A stretch of DNA of 38,290 nucleotides from the NCBI GenBank assembly GCA_001603665.1, contig LUZN01000048.1, positions 1-38,290 on the forward strand, written 5' to 3'. The stretch comes from Bacteroidales bacterium Bact_22. GTDB lineage: Bacteria > Bacteroidota > Bacteroidia > Bacteroidales > F082. The notes under the pieces are model-generated. The model had not been told where the DNA came from. It made no database searches and saw only the letters and a program-made list of their open reading frames with translations. Below, in pieces: positions 1 to 6,253 of this stretch. Numbering within the stretch: the first letter of the stretch is position 1; each line of letters opens with the position of its first letter. A program made the translations under genes and the position numbers.

Positions 1-117
1 TACAAATCATGCAATGCGAATCAAATTTATGTTGATTTACCATATTATAAAGGTTTAGCTGTAATTCAAATCATTTTTGAAAACGGACTGACAGTGTCCA
101 GGAAGGTGGTGTTATGA
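1..117 (+). CDS. T9SS cargo protein, C-terminal tail only (truncated by window edge)
   Basis: The first 38 codons in frame 1 read through to a TGA at 115-117, so the start lies outside the window. The residues (…YYKGLAVIQIIFENG…SRKVVL) closely match the last residues of the protein at 1678-3039 (…DYKGLAIIQIIFENG…SRKIVIH). They look like the final beta strands of a type IX secretion C-terminal sorting domain. The stop overlaps the ATG of the next gene (ATGA), so the two are probably translationally coupled. I infer an exported protein paralogous to the one at 1678-3039. Nothing can be said about its N-terminal function. Confidence 0.75.
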   Translation, partial: YKSCNANQIYVDLPYYKGLAVIQIIFENGLTVSRKVVL

Positions 118-1658
118 AAAAGGTTATTTATTCAATAATAGTATTCTTACAAATAGTTTTGACTTTCTCTCCCCAAATGTATGGTCAAGATGATATTTAT
201 ACGGAATTATCAAATCTATTTAACGAGCATGATTATAGTCCCACGACAATAAGCAGTCGCTACACTCAATTACCCAACGGAATATTTTCTCACACCCAAA
301 TATTGAACATCCCTACATCAAATCAAGCAGAATTGCTTCATAAAATTTTGATAATTATTGACTCCACATTATATTCTGAATTAACATTTGAGATTAATAG
401 ATATGCTTACGATATTCATTACGTATATGGTTGTAATGTTATTATGGAACGGGTTAATTTTGAAACTTGTCAGGATATTAAAAATCTGATAATTAATAAT
501 CAAGCCAATTTGGACGGTTGCGTTTTCATAGGTGACATTGCTCCTGCTTTCTATGAAGCAGATAAAGATTATGCTATACCTGGCAACAGCAGTTATGTCG
601 TTTGGCCATGTGATATGTATTATATGGATTTAACAGGCACTTGGACTGATTCAGACAACAACAATATATTTGACCTGTATTCCGGAGATAAACGTCCTGA
701 GATATTTGTTGGCAGAATATCCACTTCTAACATGGGGAATCTCATTGACGAAATAGAAGGAATGAGGTTGTATTTGAATAAAAATCATAAATACTGGATT
801 GGTCATCGAAAAGTTAATAAACGATACGGATTAACATATACCAATAAAGATTGGCAATTTGAAGATGGATTTGTAGATGCCATATCAGATTTGTATGGTG
901 ATAATTATTATGACAGTTGCAGGCCTAAATATTACCTACAGTTTGGCGATAAAGATTATTTACGTAAATTGAACAATAACAGATATGAGTTCGTCCAACT
1001 TGCCGCACACTCCAATTTCTATTACCATTGCCCTTTCAATAGTACATCAAGTAACATATATGGTGATACCATATACAACAACACAATAAAAGCGTTAGGT
1101 ATTAACCTATTTTGTTGTAGTGCATGTTGTTGGACAGAAGATTCCCAACCTAATTATGCATTTTTAGGAGGAGACTATGTCTATTCGCCAAATTCTGAAA
1201 TTTTATGTGCCGTTGGTTGTACAAAAGCTGGTGGCATGTATCAGTTCCAATATTTTTATCCTCAATTAGGGAATGCAAAAACCATGGGGCAAGCATTGGT
1301 CTATTGGTGGAGACATAAGGACTTAATACTAAATAATATTCCAAAAGAAATAAGTTGGAATTTCGGGCTCACCATAATCGGCGACCCCCTGGTGAATTTC
1401 TACCATTGCACAAACAGCACCTGCACCGATGAGATTATTCTTTATTCTTATGACAACAATAATTCGCCGCTATCATATTATCTGGCAAGCGAGAGCATAA
1501 CAGTAACACCACAAACAAATGGTTCGTTCACTATCCCCAATGGCGACCACTGTATTCTTAACGCTCCAACAGTTTTAATTGACGGAGAGTTCCTCTGTCC
1601 TCTTGGAAGCACCTTGGAGATTCTGAACGAAGGATGTCGGGATAATTGCGACGAATAA
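114..1658 (+). CDS. Gingipain-like C25 family (caspase-fold) cysteine peptidase, secreted
   Basis: This 514-residue protein starts with a signal peptide (MKKVIYSIIVFLQIVLTF…YGQ). The body has C25 peptidase hallmarks: a VFIGDIAP strand near residue 140, an 'RPEIFVGRIS' motif before the catalytic region, a histidine in QLAAHSNF (His299), a cysteine in INLFCCSACCW (Cys335 most likely, with Cys334, 338 and 339 nearby), and a closing 'LTIIGDPLVNFYHC' motif. Family knowledge: C25 enzymes use a His/Cys dyad and cleave after Arg or Lys in gingipains. Specificity here is unknown. The last ~75 residues form a Cys-containing tail (…IPNGDHCILNAP…LCPLGSTLEIL) that does not look like a standard T9SS sorting domain. 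The start overlaps the preceding stop by four bases, and the next gene begins 19 bases downstream. Base composition rises towards the 3' end. Confidence 0.8.
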   Translation: MKKVIYSIIVFLQIVLTFSPQMYGQDDIYTELSNLFNEHDYSPTTISSRYTQLPNGIFSHTQILNIPTSNQAELLHKILIIIDSTLYSELTFEINRYAYDIHYVYGCNVIMERVNFETCQDIKNLIINNQANLDGCVFIGDIAPAFYEADKDYAIPGNSSYVVWPCDMYYMDLTGTWTDSDNNNIFDLYSGDKRPEIFVGRISTSNMGNLIDEIEGMRLYLNKNHKYWIGHRKVNKRYGLTYTNKDWQFEDGFVDAISDLYGDNYYDSCRPKYYLQFGDKDYLRKLNNNRYEFVQLAAHSNFYYHCPFNSTSSNIYGDTIYNNTIKALGINLFCCSACCWTEDSQPNYAFLGGDYVYSPNSEILCAVGCTKAGGMYQFQYFYPQLGNAKTMGQALVYWWRHKDLILNNIPKEISWNFGLTIIGDPLVNFYHCTNSTCTDEIILYSYDNNNSPLSYYLASESITVTPQTNGSFTIPNGDHCILNAPTVLIDGEFLCPLGSTLEILNEGCRDNCDE

Positions 1659-1677
1659 AGAATAAAAACATTAAATT

Positions 1678-3039
1678 ATGAAAAAAATCATCACAACTCT
1701 ATCCATTCTTTTGGCGACTGCCCTATCGAGTTTCGCCCAGGACACCATCACCGGCGTGGTGAACCGCGTTGCGGCTCCATATTTCGAGCAGAATGTCTGC
1801 GACACCCGTTTCGCCATAACATCTGAAGGCGTAAACTATTATGTTATGGTTGACAACTACTGGCCGAATCCATATTTGGAGGATTTGGTTATACATTATG
1901 ACACTATTGCGATTGGAAACGAGATTGAGGTTATTGGGGATATTAAGGAGATGGAAGATGGGAATGGGGAGGCGTTCACTGTTATTGACATTCAAGAACT
2001 GATAAATGCCAATTATAACTATGGTACTGGATATGTTGATTGGACTATTGGCATTGCATCAATACAATGTAATATCGCCCCAGATTATGCCTGTTATCTC
2101 GCAATAAACGGGGTTTTGCAAACGAATTTCCCAATTATCTTCAATGGAATGACTCTCAACAGTGGAGCTTATACCATGGTTGGCATAGCTGATTATTGGC
2201 CTGATTATGACCACCCAATTCTTGAATTGACACAAGTTATTCCGTATGCCATTGAAGCCACAGCAAATGGAGTTATAGTCGCTAATGACGAGCTTTGTTT
2301 ATTCACTCCATGTGGAGACACTAAATATCTTTCGTTTTCGGAAAATAATGAAACATATTATCTTACGAACAAAGACAAACTTCATAATGAAGATTTCTTC
2401 TCACCTATGTGGGGAGACAATGTCAATTCAAATATCCAAGGTTTCGGAAGCACTCACTACGATTTGTTCGGAGCTCCTTTTAACACTTTTGAGACACTTT
2501 CCATGGAAACAACTGGTGAAAGAAATATTCAAGGACAAATGGTTGCTGTTACCACCCCTTCAACTGGTGTTCCCGTCTCATTGGGAATAGCCATCCATCA
2601 AAACGGATACCATTATTATATTGAAAACATAGAGTTCTATGAATATGGATCGAATTGCGTATTTAATGGTGATACCATACAGATGAATACAGATGTAACA
2701 GCTACATTTTCCGCTGCATCACTGTTTCTCGGCAGTTGGTTGACACCATATGTTTTCATTCATGTTGATGAAATTATAGTTAATATCAATGCTATTGATG
2801 ATGTTGATGTAATTGACCTTAAGATTTATCCTATACCTTCGCATGGAATATTTGAGATTTCTTCAAAACAACTGATAAACAATATCTCAGTATGTGACTA
2901 TTCAGGACGAGTTTTGTATAATAAAACCTGCAATTCTAATCAAGCTTTTCTTGATTTACAAGATTACAAAGGCTTGGCGATAATTCAGATTATTTTTGAA
3001 AACGGACAAGCATTGTCGAGGAAGATTGTGATTCATTAA
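1678..3039 (+). CDS. Secreted protein of unknown function with T9SS sorting domain
   Basis: This 453-residue protein has a clear signal peptide (MKKIITTLSILLATALSSFAQ). Residues ~22-110 (DTITGVVNRVAA…VIGDIKEM) look beta-rich and may be OB-like, but I do not recognise the family. The last ~75 residues form a T9SS-type domain: a 'LKIYPIPSHGIFEI' start (canonical YPNPxxG slightly altered), a 'VCDYSGRVLY' middle, and a 'SRKIVIH' end. It follows the C25 peptidase by 19 bases, so it is probably co-transcribed. The partial gene at the window start has nearly the same C terminus, which suggests paralogous cargo proteins flanking the peptidase. The 5' end is GC-rich and the remainder AT-rich. A role as partner or substrate of the C25 protein is inference. 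Confidence 0.7.
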   Translation: MKKIITTLSILLATALSSFAQDTITGVVNRVAAPYFEQNVCDTRFAITSEGVNYYVMVDNYWPNPYLEDLVIHYDTIAIGNEIEVIGDIKEMEDGNGEAFTVIDIQELINANYNYGTGYVDWTIGIASIQCNIAPDYACYLAINGVLQTNFPIIFNGMTLNSGAYTMVGIADYWPDYDHPILELTQVIPYAIEATANGVIVANDELCLFTPCGDTKYLSFSENNETYYLTNKDKLHNEDFFSPMWGDNVNSNIQGFGSTHYDLFGAPFNTFETLSMETTGERNIQGQMVAVTTPSTGVPVSLGIAIHQNGYHYYIENIEFYEYGSNCVFNGDTIQMNTDVTATFSAASLFLGSWLTPYVFIHVDEIIVNINAIDDVDVIDLKIYPIPSHGIFEISSKQLINNISVCDYSGRVLYNKTCNSNQAFLDLQDYKGLAIIQIIFENGQALSRKIVIH

Positions 3040-3072
3040 AAAAGGTGAAAATTAATTTTTAAATTCCACGAA

Positions 3073-3120
3073 ATATCTGTATTTTTGCAGAAAATTTGAA
3101 CAAATTAAAAATACAGATAT
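3073..3120. repeat. Perfect 14-bp inverted repeat ending at the start codon
   Basis: The arms at 3073-3086 and 3107-3120 are exact reverse complements (ATATCTGTATTTTT / AAAAATACAGATAT), separated by 20 bases. The left arm overlaps the -7 box at 3080-3087, and the right arm ends immediately before the ATG at 3121. It could be a DNA operator. If transcribed from further upstream, it could form an RNA hairpin next to the start codon. Confidence 0.75.
3080..3087 (+). promoter_or_regulatory. Bacteroidota -7 promoter box for the CoA-synthetase gene
   Basis: TATTTTTG matches the Bacteroidota sigma-ABfr -7 consensus TAnnTTTG and is followed by GCAG. It lies 33 bases before the ATG. No convincing TTG -33 element is seen 19-22 bases upstream. 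The box sits inside the left arm of an inverted repeat. Confidence 0.6.
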
Positions 3121-5193
3121 ATGATTGCAAGAGAACTTTTAAATCCGAAGAGCATCGTGGTGTGCGGTGCGTCAAGTGACATCCACAAACCTGGTGGGAA
3201 AGCTTTGAAGAACCTTCTTGAGAGCCCTTTCAGAGGTCCTGTTTATGCGGTGAACCCGAAAGAGACCATGGTACAAGGCGTTCCATGCTACGCCAGCGTC
3301 AATGAGCTTCCGCAGGTGGAATGCGCCATCCTCTGCATCGCAGCCAAGTTCTGCGCCCAGACAGTGGACGTGCTCGCAAAAGAAAAAGGCTGCAAAGGCT
3401 TTATCATCATCAGCGCGGGATTCTCAGAGGAGAGCCACGAAGGCGCCGAGATCGAGAAACATATCATCGACACCATCAACAGCGTCGGCGGCAGCTTGAT
3501 AGGCCCTAACTGCACAGGCTTCCTCAACGTGAACTACGCAGGATGCTTCGACACCCCTATCCCGACACTCGACCCTCACGGCGTCGACTTCATCACAGGA
3601 TCAGGCGCTACAGCAGTGTTCATCAAGGAATACGGCATCAGCAACGGCCTGAAGTTCAACAGCGTGTGGGCTGTCGGTAACAGCGCTCAGCTCGGCATCG
3701 AAGACGTCCTTGAGCACTTGGACGAGACATTCGACCCGGTGAATTCAAGCCGTGTCATCATGCTTTACATGGAAAAGATCGGCGACCCGCAGAGACTGCT
3801 CAAACACTCGCGCAACCTCATCAACAAAGGATGCCATATCGCAGCTATCAAGTCGGGCGGTTCGGCAGCAGGTTCACGTGCAGCTTCGTCACACACAGGC
3901 GCTCTGGCAACTAACGACGCCGCCGTCGACGCCTTGTTCCGCAAGGCGGGCATCGTACGATGCCACAACCGTCAGGAGCTGACGACAGTATGCGGTGTGT
4001 TCATGTATCCCGAAATCAAAGGCAAACGCTGCGCTGTGATCACCCACGCAGGCGGTCCGGCCGTCATGCTCACTGACGTTTTGTCGAACGGCGGCATGGA
4101 GGTTCCACCATTGAAAGACCACCCGGCGAGCCCTGCTCTGTTAGCAAAGCTCTTCGGTGGCTCAAGCGTCGGCAACCCTATCGACTTCCTTGCCACAGGC
4201 ACCGCCGAACAACTCGGATATATCATCGACACAGTTGAAAACGAATACACAGACATCGACTTTTCAGTGGTGATCTTCGGCTCGCCGGGCCTCTTCAGCA
4301 ACAAAGAGGTCTACGACCTGCTGGATGAGAAGATGAAGACCTGCAGGAAGCCTATCTTCCCTGTCCTGCCTTCAATCATCAACGTGAAGGACGAAATCAA
4401 CGACTTCATTGCTAAGGGTAGAATCAACTTCCCAGAAGAATGCGTGCTCGGCAACGCCATCTGCAAGATATATCATACTCCTAAGCCGCAGCCGGAGCAT
4501 GTGGAGCTGCCTAAGATCGACGTGGCTCGCATCCGCAAGACCATCGACCGCTGCAAGTCGGGATATCTTGAGATTGCCGACTATAACGAGTTGCTCGACG
4601 CTGCAGGCATCAGTCGCAAGAAATCAGTGGAGGTGAGCAAGAAGGAAGACGCCCTCGCCTTCGCCAAAGAAGTAGGCTGCTCGAAAGATGTACCGCTGGT
4701 GATGAAGGTCGTCGGCCCGCTCCACAAATCAGACGTTGGCGGCGTGACGCTTGGCGTGAAAGACCTCGACACCGTGGCCAAGGAGTTCGACCGCTTGATC
4801 GTCATCCCCGAGACATACGCAGTGGAGATGTACCCGATGCTCGACGGTACCGACGTCTACATCGGAGCCATCAAAGACGCCAAGTTCGGACATCAGATAT
4901 TCTTCGGTTTGGGCGGTATCTTCATCGAGGTACTGAAGGACGTTCAGAGCGCCCTCGCCCCTATCACTGCCAGCGAAGCCAAGGAGATGCTCAAGCAGCT
5001 CAAAGGATACAAGATTCTGCAAGGCGTTCGCGGTCAGGAAGGTGTCAACCTCGACCTCTATGCCGACCAGGTGGCTCGCGTAAGCGCATTGGTGCAGGCC
5101 GCTCCTGAGATTGCAGAGATGGACCTCAATCCATTGCTCGGCAACCCACGCTATGTGACTGCCGTCGACGCAAGAATTAGAATTGAAAAGTAA
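3121..5193 (+). CDS. Acetate/acyl--CoA ligase (ADP-forming), fused alpha-beta subunits
   Basis: At 690 residues the protein has the length of fused ADP-forming acyl-CoA synthetases. It opens with a CoA-binding Rossmann domain (KSIVVCGASSDIHKPGGKAL, residues ~11-30), followed by succinyl-CoA-ligase-like domains carrying the phosphohistidine motif SSHTGALATNDAAVDALFRK (His258), and then an ATP-grasp domain from about residue 465 (…KSDVGGVTLGV…EMYPMLDGTDVYIG…MDLNPLLGN). Known role: reversible acyl-CoA + ADP + Pi to acid + CoA + ATP, a cytoplasmic ATP-yielding step common in fermenters. Which acid is used (acetate, or aromatic and branched acids) cannot be read from sequence. The gene is markedly GC-rich compared with its upstream neighbours. 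Its stop overlaps the next start by one base (TAATG), implying coupling. Confidence 0.9.
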   Translation: MIARELLNPKSIVVCGASSDIHKPGGKALKNLLESPFRGPVYAVNPKETMVQGVPCYASVNELPQVECAILCIAAKFCAQTVDVLAKEKGCKGFIIISAGFSEESHEGAEIEKHIIDTINSVGGSLIGPNCTGFLNVNYAGCFDTPIPTLDPHGVDFITGSGATAVFIKEYGISNGLKFNSVWAVGNSAQLGIEDVLEHLDETFDPVNSSRVIMLYMEKIGDPQRLLKHSRNLINKGCHIAAIKSGGSAAGSRAASSHTGALATNDAAVDALFRKAGIVRCHNRQELTTVCGVFMYPEIKGKRCAVITHAGGPAVMLTDVLSNGGMEVPPLKDHPASPALLAKLFGGSSVGNPIDFLATGTAEQLGYIIDTVENEYTDIDFSVVIFGSPGLFSNKEVYDLLDEKMKTCRKPIFPVLPSIINVKDEINDFIAKGRINFPEECVLGNAICKIYHTPKPQPEHVELPKIDVARIRKTIDRCKSGYLEIADYNELLDAAGISRKKSVEVSKKEDALAFAKEVGCSKDVPLVMKVVGPLHKSDVGGVTLGVKDLDTVAKEFDRLIVIPETYAVEMYPMLDGTDVYIGAIKDAKFGHQIFFGLGGIFIEVLKDVQSALAPITASEAKEMLKQLKGYKILQGVRGQEGVNLDLYADQVARVSALVQAAPEIAEMDLNPLLGNPRYVTAVDARIRIEK

Positions 5194-5903
5194 TGAAAAA
5201 GTCAGATAAAATTACATTGATAGTGATAGCCGCGGTAATCTGCGGCTTCGCTTTTATCCCGGGAGCCTGGGACTGGTTTATCCGTAACACCAACAAACAC
5301 GGCTTGTTGATGAGTTTCTTTAAGTTCGCCATCCTCGGAACTTTTGGTGAGATGCTTTCTTTGAGAATAAAAGAAGGCGTTTATCTTAAGAAAGGCTTCG
5401 GATTGCTGCCGAAGATGCTCGTCTGGGGCGTTTTGGGCGTCGTTATCGCCTCGGCGATGACCATTTTCAAGACCGGAACGGTGGTTTTGCTCGACAATGG
5501 CTTCCATCTCGACGGAAAAGCAGCGAAATGGTTCTATGGCAACCCGTTGTTCGGCGGCGCTCCGCTCACATGGGGCAAGTTCTTCGTGGCCTTGTGCGTC
5601 AGCGTGCTGATGAACACTTTGTTTGCGCCTGTTTTCATGACATTCCATAAAATCACCGATATCCATATCGCTGAGACAGGTGGCTCGCTGGCCGGATTTT
5701 TCAGCAGTCCGCTCAACATTCAGCAGACCATGGCCGAGAAGATCAATTGGAACATCCAGTATGGCTTTGTTTTCAAGAAGACGATACCGTTTTTCTGGTA
5801 TCCGGCTCACACCATCACCTTCCTGTTGCCGGGAACGTATCAGGTGTTGTTTGCAGCAGCTCTTGGTGTGGCGCTGGGCGTGATTCTCAGTATCAAGAAA
5901 TAG
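5193..5903 (+). CDS. Integral membrane protein, possibly Mpv17/PMP22-like
   Basis: This 236-residue protein has several hydrophobic segments: ~7-28, ~40-55, ~72-95, ~127-150, and a C-terminal pair around 195-233 ending in KK. The C-terminal portion (NWNIQYGFVFKKTIPFFWYP…) faintly recalls the W/P/W-aromatic pattern of Mpv17/PMP22 membrane proteins. That assignment is weak, and I see no transport or catalytic signature. The ATG shares its A with the stop of the acyl-CoA synthetase (TAATG), so the two are almost certainly co-translated. That suggests, but does not show, a link to organic-acid or CoA metabolism. The stop codon is followed directly by a heptamer repeat and a strong terminator. Confidence 0.65.
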   Translation: MKKSDKITLIVIAAVICGFAFIPGAWDWFIRNTNKHGLLMSFFKFAILGTFGEMLSLRIKEGVYLKKGFGLLPKMLVWGVLGVVIASAMTIFKTGTVVLLDNGFHLDGKAAKWFYGNPLFGGAPLTWGKFFVALCVSVLMNTLFAPVFMTFHKITDIHIAETGGSLAGFFSSPLNIQQTMAEKINWNIQYGFVFKKTIPFFWYPAHTITFLLPGTYQVLFAAALGVALGVILSIKK

Positions 5904-5930
5904 GTTATTGGTTATAGGTTATTGGTTATA
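5903..5930. repeat. Heptanucleotide tandem repeat (GGTTATW x4)
   Basis: Four in-phase 7-mers, GGTTATT-GGTTATA-GGTTATT-GGTTATA, begin at the last base of the upstream stop codon (5901-5903). They are not part of the downstream hairpin. This is one of five heptamer tracts at gene boundaries in the window. Confidence 0.85.
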
Positions 5931-5933
5931 GAT

Positions 5934-5965
5934 GAAAGAGTGAAGGTTGAAGTCTTCACTCTTTC
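5934..5965. terminator. Rho-independent terminator, probably bidirectional
   Basis: A perfect 12-bp stem (GAAAGAGTGAAG / CTTCACTCTTTC) with an 8-base loop is followed on the + strand by TTTTATTTTT. It lies between the rightward membrane-protein gene and the leftward small-protein gene, so it can serve both. On the minus strand the trailing T-run is poorer. Confidence 0.8.
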
Positions 5966-5977
5966 TTTTATTTTTGA

Positions 5978-6232
5978 TTATTTTTTTCGTTTTTTGATGG
6001 CGTATCCCAAGCCTGTGGCGGTTAGGATCAGCAGTCCGCTGCCGAGAGGCGCTGCGGGTTCGTTTGATGTCGAGCCTATCGGATTTTGCGGCAGAGCCAA
6101 CAGGCCATTAGGATCTTCTACTCTATTATATGGATCGTCGTCGATAGTATTGAAGAATCCGTCGCTGCGTTGAGCGAACATGCCAAGACTCATCGAAAGA
6201 ACCAAAACCAATGTCAAATATATCTTTTTCAT
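5978..6232 (-). CDS. Small exported protein with C-terminal membrane/sorting anchor
   Basis: The predicted 84-residue protein has a signal peptide (MKKIYLTLVLVLSMSLGMFAQ), a short acidic spacer (…NTIDDDPYNRVEDPNG…), and a C terminus of PAAPLGSGLLILTATGLGYAIKKRKK type: a Pro/Gly turn, one hydrophobic helix, and a basic tail. This tripartite end resembles short C-terminal sorting/anchor signals of Bacteroidota (PID-CTERM-like); that is recollection, not a database match. I chose the ATG at 6232 because AGGAG lies 7 bases before it and the protein then begins with a typical signal peptide. The upstream in-frame ATG at 6253 would add seven residues. It lies just downstream of the nuclease gene and is probably co-transcribed with it. 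Confidence 0.6.
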   Translation of the reverse strand: MKKIYLTLVLVLSMSLGMFAQRSDGFFNTIDDDPYNRVEDPNGLLALPQNPIGSTSNEPAAPLGSGLLILTATGLGYAIKKRKK

Positions 6233-6253
6233 AGCTAATCTCCTCATTTTCAA

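Noticed and set aside
5202..5810. 202-codon minus-strand frame opposite the membrane protein
   Set aside because: Polar, low-complexity translation with no hydrophobic segments or motifs; the + strand gene is coupled to its neighbour.
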